Shown one piece after another: positions 41,348 to 49,149 of a stretch of DNA of 57,864 nt. Position 1 is the stretch's first letter. Every line of letters begins with the position of its first letter. Both the position numbers and the translations under genes were made by a program. The stretch is from NCBI GenBank assembly GCA_025352125.1, contig JANXTZ010000066.1, forward strand, positions 1 to 57,864, read 5' to 3'. The notes below the pieces were generated by a model that did no database searches, was not told the origin of the DNA, and was given only the letters and a program-made list of their open reading frames with translations. This DNA is from Deinococcales bacterium. Lineage in GTDB: Bacteria; Deinococcota; Deinococci; Deinococcales; JAAFIG01.

Positions 41348-41956
41348 ATGTCCAGGTGGCAATCTGATGCTCAGCAACGTCTCGCTCAGGCGGCACTGAC
41401 GCTTTATCTCGAGCGCGGTTTCGAGCGAACAACCGTCGCCGAGATCGCGGCACACGTCGGACTGACCGAACGCACCTTTTTTCGGCACTTCAGCGACAAG
41501 CGCGAAGTGCTCTTTGGCAGTTCAAACCAATTGCAAGCGCTGGTGGTAAGCGCCATCATGCAAGCACACAAATCAGCCACACCGATCCAAGCGGTCGCGG
41601 TTGGACTCGAGGTTCTTGGAGAACTTTTCGCCCCTCGCCTGGAGTGGTCGCGGCAACGCCAAGCGGTGATTAACCAAACCCCAGAGTTGCAAGCCCGAGA
41701 ACTCACCAAATTCAACTCACTTGCCCATGGCATTGCCGAGGCGCTACAGCAACGCGGCATCAACGAATTCACAGCCAGCCTCAGCGCCGAAATCGGCATC
41801 GTCATTTTCAGAGCCGTGTTTGAACGTTACATCAACCCAAGCAATCAAAAAAGTTGGACGCATTTACTCGAGGAATCGCTCGAGCAGGTCAAAACCATTA
41901 TGGCTGGTCTCAACAATCGGTTGCCAGATGTGGTGGGTGCAAAGCGCAGGAGGTAG
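41348..41956 (+). CDS. TetR-family regulator of the SDR gene
   Basis: The 202-residue protein has a clear TetR helix-turn-helix (LAQAALTLYLERGFERTTVA, HVGLTERTFFRHFSDKREVL). It starts at ATG 41348 because TACAAT lies 6 nt before it (leaderless); the upstream in-frame ATGs lie inside the operators. It is divergent from the SDR gene and the pair looks like a self-contained regulator/target module. Confidence 0.92.
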   Translation: MSRWQSDAQQRLAQAALTLYLERGFERTTVAEIAAHVGLTERTFFRHFSDKREVLFGSSNQLQALVVSAIMQAHKSATPIQAVAVGLEVLGELFAPRLEWSRQRQAVINQTPELQARELTKFNSLAHGIAEALQQRGINEFTASLSAEIGIVIFRAVFERYINPSNQKSWTHLLEESLEQVKTIMAGLNNRLPDVVGAKRRR

Positions 41957-41975
41957 GAAGCAAAAAATGCCAGGC

Positions 41976-42926
41976 TCACGCCACTTCAACTGGCATTCCG
42001 CTGGCAGGCGGCGCAAGTTTTAATTCCTCAAGGATCGCAAAAGAGGTTTGCGTGCCGGTCCTGGTGACGCTGACCGCCGCCGCCGCGTTGGCAAATTCAA
42101 TTGCGTGTTCCATCGCCAAACCGCGCGACAACGCGCTGACCAACGCCCCAATAAAAGCATCTCCCGCACCCGTCGAATCGATGGCTTTGACGACTCGAGG
42201 TTGATGATGCACGGCGCTGTGATCGGTGACATGCAGTGCCCCGCGTTCACCCAGGGTCACGATGACCTCTTTTGCGCCAGCTACAATCAAGTCTTTCGCC
42301 GCGTCTCGAGCCTCCAAAACGCTGGTCACAGGTTTCCCAGTCAGCAGCTCGAGTTCGGTTTCGTTGGGCAAAATCAAATCGGTCAGTTCGAGCAACCCTG
42401 GCAGCAACGCGGCGGCGGGGGCAGGGTTTAAAATGGTTTTCACCCCTGCCCCTCGAGCGATACCGAAGGCTTCGAGCACGGTTTCTTGTCTGATCTCGAG
42501 TTGGCAGATCACAAATTTGGCGCGGCTTAAGAGTGCTTTGGCGGGTTCCAAATCTTGCGCCAACAGTTTGGCGTTCGCGCCCGAGACGATCACAATAAAG
42601 TTCTGCCCGCTAGCATCCACAAAAATGGGTGCAACCCCGCTCGGCACACCCTCGAGTTGCGTGACAAAACTGGCATCCACATTTTGAGTTTTGAAATTCT
42701 CGAGCGTCTGCGTGCCAAAACCGTCCATGCCAAGCCGCGCGATCATGGCGACCTTCGCACCCAGTTTGGCGGCTGCCACAGCTTGATTCGCGCCTTTACC
42801 GCCAAAACCTTGCTTAAAATCGGTGCCTTCAATCGTCTCGCCAACTTTGGGAAAACGGTTCGTGTAGGTGATCAGGTCCACATTGCATGAACCGACCACG
42901 ACAATCTCTATCTGCTCGAGGCTCAC
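41976..42926 (-). CDS. rbsK: ribokinase (PfkB family)
   Basis: The 316-residue PfkB-fold kinase has the N-terminal VVGSCNVDLITYTNRFPKVG, the glycine-rich GFGGKGANQAVAAAKLGA, and the C-terminal signature AIDSTGAGDAFIGALVSAL with the catalytic Asp. It phosphorylates ribose to ribose-5-phosphate. It overlaps rbsD by 4 bp. The ABC-type sugar uptake genes lie 3.5-10 kb away. The last 36 bp are duplicated at 40287-40322. Confidence 0.93.
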   Translation of the reverse strand: MSLEQIEIVVVGSCNVDLITYTNRFPKVGETIEGTDFKQGFGGKGANQAVAAAKLGAKVAMIARLGMDGFGTQTLENFKTQNVDASFVTQLEGVPSGVAPIFVDASGQNFIVIVSGANAKLLAQDLEPAKALLSRAKFVICQLEIRQETVLEAFGIARGAGVKTILNPAPAAALLPGLLELTDLILPNETELELLTGKPVTSVLEARDAAKDLIVAGAKEVIVTLGERGALHVTDHSAVHHQPRVVKAIDSTGAGDAFIGALVSALSRGLAMEHAIEFANAAAAVSVTRTGTQTSFAILEELKLAPPASGMPVEVA

Positions 42927-43351
42927 GCGTCGCCCTCGCCCGCATGGGTGCCGCGCCCAATCCAGCCTGCGGTCAACACAATGTTGGCATAGGGCGTGAA
43001 ATCTCCGGTGCGAATATGGACTTTGGCGCGTTCGGCAAGCGGTTTGAAGCCGTCGTAATGCGGCAGCGCCTCGAGCGGAATGTTGCCGACCAAATTCTTG
43101 AGGCGCTCATGAAATTTGGGGCTGGCGGTCATTTGCTCTTCGGCAAAACTGATTTTTTCAAACACCGCCTCTTGCAATAAAATCTCGAGCATCTGCGTCA
43201 CGGTTGGCAAATCTGGCGCGAGTGCCAGTTCAATGCGGCGAGCGCCTGGCGCAACTGGCAAGCCCGCGTCGGAAATCACAATCAAATCCAGATGCCCAAG
43301 GCTGGCGATCACATCGGAAAGATCACGGTTTAAAATGCCTGTTTTTTTCAT
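42923..43351 (-). CDS. rbsD: D-ribose pyranase
   Basis: The 142-residue protein matches RbsD: MKKTGILNRDLSDVIASLGH with the catalytic His in LGHLDLIVISDAGLP, and RTGDFTPYANIVLTAG near the end. RbsD interconverts pyranose and furanose ribose for the kinase. The ATG at 43351 has a GGAGG site and a TAGACT -10 box. It is divergent from the DinB-like gene. Confidence 0.93.
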   Translation of the reverse strand: MKKTGILNRDLSDVIASLGHLDLIVISDAGLPVAPGARRIELALAPDLPTVTQMLEILLQEAVFEKISFAEEQMTASPKFHERLKNLVGNIPLEALPHYDGFKPLAERAKVHIRTGDFTPYANIVLTAGWIGRGTHAGEGDA

Positions 43352-43406
43352 GCCAAACCTCCAATTTCTGAAGCTCCAGTCTACCCTGAGAGTGTAAACT
43401 TGTGGC

Positions 43407-43895
43407 ATGGACGCACAAACCTTTGCGGCGAATCAACTCGAGAACCATGCCAAATCTTTTTTGAAGGCATTGACCCAAACCCCAGAAGAGCACTTTTTTA
43501 CAGACCCGCCCGCAGGTGGTCACAGCGTCGCTTGGCACGCGCTGCACACCGCCGATTGGAATCGGGTGCTGGTCTCGATCAAGCTCGAGGGCGTGAAAAC
43601 CACCGAACGTTTTGCTTACCTGGGTTGGGAGGACAAACCCTGGCAATTGGCAGTTTTTGGGATTGGTCCTGTCAGCATCACCGATTCCAAAGCCAAGATT
43701 CTCGAGTTTGTGACGCACGAATTTGAACGCGGCGTGCAAGATTTGCGTGATGCCAGTCCAAGCCAGCTCGAGCAAAAAGTCCCCACGCCAACCGGTGAAC
43801 GTGAGGTCATGGGCATGGTCGTTGGGCAGATACGGCACATGGCATACCACTGGGGACAAGCCACGCTGGTGGCGCTGCAACTGGCAAGAACCTGA
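43407..43895 (+). CDS. DinB-like four-helix protein
   Basis: The 162-residue protein has the DinB/YfiT layout with histidines placed for a metal site: HSVAWHALHTADWN (about 39-52) and GQIRHMAYHWGQATLV near the end. Deinococcota have many DinB paralogues, some stress-induced and possibly thiol transferases. TAAACT at 43395-43400, 6 nt, ATG is a clear leaderless start. Confidence 0.88.
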   Translation: MDAQTFAANQLENHAKSFLKALTQTPEEHFFTDPPAGGHSVAWHALHTADWNRVLVSIKLEGVKTTERFAYLGWEDKPWQLAVFGIGPVSITDSKAKILEFVTHEFERGVQDLRDASPSQLEQKVPTPTGEREVMGMVVGQIRHMAYHWGQATLVALQLART

Positions 43896-43932
43896 CCGCA
43901 AATCGGCAAAGATGTGATAGTTTTAGTAAACT

Positions 43933-45978
43933 ATGATTAAACACTTTATTCTTTTGCTGCTCGCTCTTTACACACTTATCGCCTGCAACAACGCGCCGAT
44001 GTTGACTTCGGGCAGCACTGTTTTCGGAACACTCGAGTTAAACCTTGAGGCGGGACAATCTTTGAAACAAGCCAAAACACTGATTGCAGACAACAAACTC
44101 GAGTTTAGCTCCAGCGCCTTCAGCACCGTTGATGTTGGCTCGAGTCGTTACATCAATGCCGTGTTCAGCGTCAAAAACATTTCGGGCGCAAGCCTTAAAA
44201 ACATCACCCTGTACGCCTACAACAACCTCAGCGACACCACAAACCCAAGTCTTGGCGGCAGTGCGGTCAAAAAACTCGATAATTTTGCGGCGCAGCGCAT
44301 CACCGATTCAAGCGTCGCCCAAAGCATCAAACCTGCGCACGGCGTGACCTCAACCGGCAGCGTCGATGCCAACCGCGCCGATTTTCAAGCCTTTACCGGC
44401 AGCGAGGTTGCCAGTTTGCAATCGGAGGCTCGAGTGGCAAACCAGATCGGCAACACAGATTCGTTGCTCGAGTACGGTTTTGTCGTGCGCAACGGCAACA
44501 CCCGCACATTGGGCAACAACCAAACGGGTAGCGTGACCATCGGTTTGAAGCTTCCACGGTTTGACCAAAACCTCGAGCCTTACAAGTTCGTCATGACCTT
44601 CGTGCTGGCAAGCATGACCAACACCCGAGTGACACGCGATCAGAGCGAAACCACGGCGCAAGCTCAGACTCGAGCCTTGGATTTCACAGACCGCAGCAAC
44701 CCAACCGAAATTGCACTGGTCGGCTCGGATTCCGACACCGCCAATTGCAGCAATTGCAGCACCATCCGCATTGGCAACCCAGTGGTTTCGACCTCTGGCA
44801 CGGCGTACCTCGAGACTTTGAATGTACCCACGAATTTTGCCGCCAGCGTGATCTCGGACACGCAAGTTGACCTCAGTTGGACGGCGGTTTCAGGCGCGAC
44901 AGGTTACACCCTCGAGCGAGCCATTCAAAATGGCGAGTTTAATAAAATCAACGATTTCGACGCCAGCACCACCAATTACAGCGACACGTCCAAGAACAGC
45001 ACCACAGGCTCGAGTCCCAATTTTGGGCTGGTCAACAACATCGTGACGGCTGGCACAAAATATTCTTATCGCTTGCGGGCAAATAAAAGCAACGACAACA
45101 GCTTGTGGGCGAGCGTCAGTGCGACCACGAGCGGCGACCTTCTCAATACCTATAACCAAGAACCGATTGAGTTTCGGGTCGAAAAACTGTCCAGTGACGG
45201 TTCGTACCAGTTCACCCCTTTCACGGCTTACTGGGGTTTTGTCTATTTGCCAGGCGGTTATTTTGATGCGGCAAACGCCCGAAAACGCTACCCAACCATT
45301 GTTTTCAGACACGGCGCGGGTGAGTACGGCGGCACTTCAGGACGCGCCAACTTGACCAAATTGTTTGGTGCAACCACCTCACCACCAGGAAAAATCCGTT
45401 ACAATGCCAGTTTTCGTCCAGACATGATTGTGGTCAGCCCCCAACTGGCATACAACCTTGGACAAGACGGCGACCTGCGCTTCATGGACGCCCTGCGCGA
45501 TTACCTCGAGCGCAATTACCGTGTGGACACCAACGCCTTTCATATTACGGGATTGAGCGCGGGAACGGGTTTAAGCCTGAGTTACGCCGTGCGCGGCGCA
45601 AAACCCGTTGCCAGTTGGAGCATCATGTCCAACCGAGGCACCTTTGCCACCAGTGCCGCCGAGTACGCCAAAGCCGCCAGCATTCCAAACTGGCACAGCG
45701 CCAACATTTTACCCGTCACAGGCGCAAATGGCGAGGACAGCGGCTCGCAAAATGGTTTGATCGGTCAGCTTCTGGCAAACGGTGGCGCACTGGTAACAAA
45801 TGGCGGAAAAATAACGCAGTATTACTACTGCAAAACTGCGCCAGTGGTACGCAGCAGTCTCTCGAGCTGTCCAACCGGCAGTGGTTTGGGGCATGATGCC
45901 TGGACCAAAGGCTATGACGCGACGAATTCGTACCAAAACCCCAATTTCTGGGAATGGGTCAGGGCGCAGCACCGTTAA
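43933..45978 (+). CDS. lipoprotein with fibronectin III and esterase-like domains
   Basis: The 681-residue protein has a lipoprotein signal (MIKHFILLLLALYTLIAC, lipobox LIAC). An N-terminal beta-rich part (about 25-290) follows, then a fibronectin type III domain (about 296-400, DTQVDLSWTAVSGATGYTLE), then an alpha/beta hydrolase-like domain. The nucleophile Ser is in GLSAGTGLS (near 541), an oxyanion-like FRHGAGEYGG near 455, and a candidate catalytic His in GHDAWTKG (near 652). It is probably a surface esterase or depolymerase. Only about 35 bp precede the start, with TAAACT directly abutting the ATG, so its promoter is unclear. Confidence 0.75.
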   Translation: MIKHFILLLLALYTLIACNNAPMLTSGSTVFGTLELNLEAGQSLKQAKTLIADNKLEFSSSAFSTVDVGSSRYINAVFSVKNISGASLKNITLYAYNNLSDTTNPSLGGSAVKKLDNFAAQRITDSSVAQSIKPAHGVTSTGSVDANRADFQAFTGSEVASLQSEARVANQIGNTDSLLEYGFVVRNGNTRTLGNNQTGSVTIGLKLPRFDQNLEPYKFVMTFVLASMTNTRVTRDQSETTAQAQTRALDFTDRSNPTEIALVGSDSDTANCSNCSTIRIGNPVVSTSGTAYLETLNVPTNFAASVISDTQVDLSWTAVSGATGYTLERAIQNGEFNKINDFDASTTNYSDTSKNSTTGSSPNFGLVNNIVTAGTKYSYRLRANKSNDNSLWASVSATTSGDLLNTYNQEPIEFRVEKLSSDGSYQFTPFTAYWGFVYLPGGYFDAANARKRYPTIVFRHGAGEYGGTSGRANLTKLFGATTSPPGKIRYNASFRPDMIVVSPQLAYNLGQDGDLRFMDALRDYLERNYRVDTNAFHITGLSAGTGLSLSYAVRGAKPVASWSIMSNRGTFATSAAEYAKAASIPNWHSANILPVTGANGEDSGSQNGLIGQLLANGGALVTNGGKITQYYYCKTAPVVRSSLSSCPTGSGLGHDAWTKGYDATNSYQNPNFWEWVRAQHR

Positions 45979-46007
45979 ACCCAGACCGTTAAACCCAGAC
46001 CGTTAAA
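45972..46007 (+). repeat. 14-bp tandem repeat across a stop codon
   Basis: CCGTTAAACCCAGA occurs twice and is followed by CCGTTAAA. The first copy contains the TAA stop of the lipoprotein gene, and each copy brings another TAA. It looks like local slippage duplication. Confidence 0.85.
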
Positions 46008-46048
46008 ATAACCAGCCATCTCAGGTTTTCGGGCGCATACTAAAAATT

Positions 46049-46504
46049 ATGAAAACGCTTTTGAAAATCTCGAGTTTGTTCTTGCTGGTCTTGTTCTTCA
46101 ATTCGCTTGCCAGTGCGCAAACGGCAGCCGAAATGGTCGTGGTGTCCACCATCTCGAGCGCTCTTGACCCGAGCATCAGCTTGCCGCAGGGCAGTTCGTT
46201 TGTCTCGAATCCAAAATATGCACTCCAATTTGCGGCATTGCTGCCGGATGCGGCAAAGTACAGCAATTTTCAGCTTTATATTGCCAAAGGTCTGGCAACG
46301 CGATTGTCCGATGCGTTCATCGCTCAGTTGCGCACCAATTTTGCCACCACAGGTTACTTCGAGACTTCAAACTCGAGCAACGTGGTCGGCACTGAAACAC
46401 GTATTCGGATTGAATTTAAAAACGATGACAACGGCAAAACGCTGTTGCTGTTTGTGGTCAAACGACCCGACGGCGTGTATTTTCTGGTCGCGCAAAAAAA
46501 GTGA
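46049..46504 (+). CDS. secreted protein of unknown function
   Basis: The 151-residue protein has a signal peptide (MKTLLKISSLFLLVLFFNSL, cleavage near ASA-Q) and a mature domain of about 125 residues ending in LLLFVVKRPDGVYFLVAQKK. No cysteines or known motif are visible. CATACT lies 7 nt before the ATG. It ends 2 bp before the convergent ATPase gene. Confidence 0.7.
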   Translation: MKTLLKISSLFLLVLFFNSLASAQTAAEMVVVSTISSALDPSISLPQGSSFVSNPKYALQFAALLPDAAKYSNFQLYIAKGLATRLSDAFIAQLRTNFATTGYFETSNSSNVVGTETRIRIEFKNDDNGKTLLLFVVKRPDGVYFLVAQKK

Positions 46505-46505
46505 T

Positions 46506-48059
46506 TCACGCCAAGTCGGTGGTTGAACGCACGCCCGTTGCCAGCGACATGATCTGCGCCTGGGTGATGGCTTCGCCCTTGCTGGGGTCAAGTTCACCCA
46601 CGATCTCGCCTTTGCGCATGACGATCACGCGGTCACACAGGTACTCGAGTTCGGCAAGCTCAGATGAGATCAGCACAATCCCGATGCCCGTTTCGGCGAG
46701 TTCGGCAAGAATACGGTAAATCTCGAATTTGGCTTCGATGTCCACGCCTCGGGTGGGTTCATCGAGCAGCAAGACCCTGGGTTTGAGCGCCAACCACCGC
46801 GCAATCAGCAGTTTCTGCTGCATTCCAGACGAAAAATCTTGCGCTCGAGTTTGCTCCTGATTGCTCAGGGCAATGTTTTGCGTGACGTTGACAAAAGCTT
46901 GATCGAGGGCTTGGTGGTTTAAAATCCCAAACAAACTGTGCTTTCTTAAGATACTTAAAACCACGTTGTCCCTGGCGTTCATTTCAAGAAAAATACCTTG
47001 CTCCTGGTTGTTGCTCGGCACGTACCCAATGCCGTAACGAATCGCATCGGTTGGCGAGTTGATGGCTCGAGTTTGACCGTCGATCAAAACGCTGCCGCCA
47101 GTTTTGCGATTCGCGCCAAAAATCAGTTTGAACAACTCGCTTTGCCCAGCGCCCAGAATGCCAGCCAAACCCAGAATCTCGCCGGCACGAACCTGCAAAT
47201 TGGTCGCACTCACTTTACTGGTATCGCTCAAATTTCGCAGCTCGAGCACGGCTGGAAGCTCGAGTTTTGGTAAGGGGATGCGCTGGAATTCTTCAGGTTT
47301 TTGACCGATCATCATTTCAACGATGCGGTCTGGATAAATTTCGTCAGGCTCGAGCACACCAACGTTTTCGCCGTTCCGGAGGACACTGACACGGTCTGCC
47401 AGCGCGTACACTTCATTGATGCGGTGCGAGGTGTAAACAATCGCCATGCCCTCAGACCGTAACTGTGCGATCACCTCGAAGAGCGCCGCCGTTTCGATCA
47501 AGGAGAGCGCCGCCGTGGGTTCGTCCATCAACAAGATTCGACCCTTGAACATCAATGCCCTGGCAATTTCGACCAGTTGACGTTCCGCCAGACACAACTC
47601 GTGAACAACAGTGTTGGAGCTAAACTGCGCACACAGCCGCTCGAGCATCATTTCGGATTGAATGTTCATGGTTTTGGAATCGAGCAGCAAACCGCGCCGC
47701 AGTTCGCAACCCATGAAAATATTTTCGGCAACGGTCAGACTGGACACCAAATTCGGTTCCTGGTAAATCAAATTGATCCCCGCCGCCCGAGCCTCGAGCG
47801 GCGAGTTGATCTGGGTTTTGATGCCGTTAATGCGGATATTGCCTTGATCGACACGGTACGCGCCAGCCAAAATTTTCAAGAGCGTACTTTTACCCGCGCC
47901 GTTCAAACCCATCAGTGCCAACACCTCGCCAGATTGAACTTTTAAACTGACATTTTGCAGCGCCTGCGTGCCAGGGAAGGATTTGAACACCCCATCCATC
48001 TCGAGCATCGAAACAGTGTTCATCTCGAGTACCTGTTGTGGATGGGTCTGGGTTGTCAT
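46506..48059 (-). CDS. RbsA-like sugar ABC ATPase (second copy, no own permease)
   Basis: The 517-residue protein has two fused ATPase domains. The first has Walker A GLNGAGKSTL, LCLAERQLVEIARAL and LLMDEPTAAL. The second has a degenerate P-loop (GILGAGQSEL), DFSSGMQQKLLIARWL and LLLDEPTRGVD. This is the RbsA/MglA layout for ribose or galactose uptake. The start at 48059 overlaps the DeoR stop by ATGA, so regulator and ATPase are one transcript. No permease follows on this strand. It may serve the permease at 50736-51751 or a distant one. Confidence 0.9.
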   Translation of the reverse strand: MTTQTHPQQVLEMNTVSMLEMDGVFKSFPGTQALQNVSLKVQSGEVLALMGLNGAGKSTLLKILAGAYRVDQGNIRINGIKTQINSPLEARAAGINLIYQEPNLVSSLTVAENIFMGCELRRGLLLDSKTMNIQSEMMLERLCAQFSSNTVVHELCLAERQLVEIARALMFKGRILLMDEPTAALSLIETAALFEVIAQLRSEGMAIVYTSHRINEVYALADRVSVLRNGENVGVLEPDEIYPDRIVEMMIGQKPEEFQRIPLPKLELPAVLELRNLSDTSKVSATNLQVRAGEILGLAGILGAGQSELFKLIFGANRKTGGSVLIDGQTRAINSPTDAIRYGIGYVPSNNQEQGIFLEMNARDNVVLSILRKHSLFGILNHQALDQAFVNVTQNIALSNQEQTRAQDFSSGMQQKLLIARWLALKPRVLLLDEPTRGVDIEAKFEIYRILAELAETGIGIVLISSELAELEYLCDRVIVMRKGEIVGELDPSKGEAITQAQIMSLATGVRSTTDLA

Positions 48060-48838
48060 GGCAGCACAAGTCGTTCGCTGTCGGCAATCACAATCTCGAG
48101 TCCACGCGAACGAAGCGCCTGATGCGCCTCCTGACTCAGATTTTCGTCGCTGATCACGCATTGCAACTCGCGCAACGAGGCGACCCGCAACATGCTCTGC
48201 GCCCCCCATTTGGAGGCGTCAATCAACAGCGCCGTCCAGCTCGAGTGTTGCATTGCGGCGCGTTTGACCTCAATTTCGGGCAAATGACGATCTGAAACGC
48301 CAAAGTCCACGTTCACCGCCGAAGCCGCCAGAAAGCAGCGATCAAACCGTGAAGACTCGAGAAACTTTAACGCCTGTTGCCCCGTCACCGCACCGCTCGA
48401 GCGGTAAATCTCGCCGCCGAGTTGCACCACCGTGATCTCGTCCGAGGTCAGCACTGCCGCCACCGCCACCGCGTGCGTCACCACCCGCAAATGCCTGAGG
48501 TTGCGTTCGCGCAGGGCATACGCCAACTCGACCATGGTGCTGCCCGCGTCAATAAAAATCGTTTCGCCCTCCTTGACAAAATCCACCGCCGTCTCGGCTA
48601 TCGCCTTTTTCTCGAGCATGTGCAGTTCGGCGCGTTGACGCACCCCATTTTCGGCGCGTTGCAAAATCCTGGCGCCACCATGCACCCGTTTGATCTTGCC
48701 CTGCTTGTCGAGCGCCGCCAAATCCCGCCGAATCGTCATGTCGGACACCTCGAGTTCGGACGCCAGAAATTGACTGGTGCAAAAACCGTGGCTTTTGAGC
48801 AAGGTCAGAATGTTTTCAAAGCGCTCTTCAGCCAGCAT
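48056..48838 (-). CDS. DeoR-family sugar-operon repressor
   Basis: The 260-residue protein has the DeoR helix-turn-helix (FENILTLLKSHGFCTSQFLA, LEVSDMTIRRDLAALDKQGK) and a DeoRC sugar-phosphate sensor domain (IFIDAGSTMVELAYAL, VTHAVAVAAVL, LGGEIYRSSGAVTG, FLAASAV). I use ATG 48838, which has a GGAGG site; an earlier in-frame start lacks one. It is divergent from the ABC operon with TTCGTT-type operator copies between, and likely responds to a phosphorylated sugar. Confidence 0.92.
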   Translation of the reverse strand: MLAEERFENILTLLKSHGFCTSQFLASELEVSDMTIRRDLAALDKQGKIKRVHGGARILQRAENGVRQRAELHMLEKKAIAETAVDFVKEGETIFIDAGSTMVELAYALRERNLRHLRVVTHAVAVAAVLTSDEITVVQLGGEIYRSSGAVTGQQALKFLESSRFDRCFLAASAVNVDFGVSDRHLPEIEVKRAAMQHSSWTALLIDASKWGAQSMLRVASLRELQCVISDENLSQEAHQALRSRGLEIVIADSERLVLP

Positions 48839-49149
48839 CAATGCCTCCTGGGTGTATCTGTTCGTTGATGTTCGTTTTGATGCTCGAGAATACACGAGAG
48901 GGGAATGGGCTGGCAAGTGGGGGCGGTTGGATTGTTGTACTTTTTGCTTGGCACGAGAGCGGCAACGGTTATTCCACCCTCATCCCCAACCCTCACAGCG
49001 CTCGAAAAATACCCTTGTCCAAACCTCGAGACTTGACAAATTGTTTGAACTTGTTTATATAATCTTATTACAACCAATTTCAAACGTAAACGAACACAAG
49101 CTCTGTCAAAAACGGACAAGCCCTGGTGATTTCACCTAAAGGATTCAAG
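48839..49149. promoter_or_regulatory. 311-bp divergent control region of DeoR and sugar ABC operons
   Basis: No gene is seen here. The plus-strand promoter is TTGACA (49033-49038), 17 bp, TATATA/TATAAT (49056-49063). Candidate DeoR sites are TGTTCGTT at 48859-48866 and 48869-48876 (direct, 10-bp period, near the DeoR gene) and AACGAACA at 49089-49096, just downstream of the plus-strand start point. TTCGTT repeats are usual DeoR-family operator elements. The middle (about 48890-49020) shows nothing I can name apart from one CTCGAG. Confidence 0.65.

Noticed and set aside
43921..43935. Leaderless promoter for the lipoprotein gene
   Set aside because: TAAACT directly abuts the ATG with no spacer, so it cannot act as the -10 box of this start; the real promoter was not found.
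48060..48209. Longer sugar ATPase starting at 48209
   Set aside because: The added residues are the DeoR gene read in another frame; the ATGA overlap at 48059 gives the natural start.
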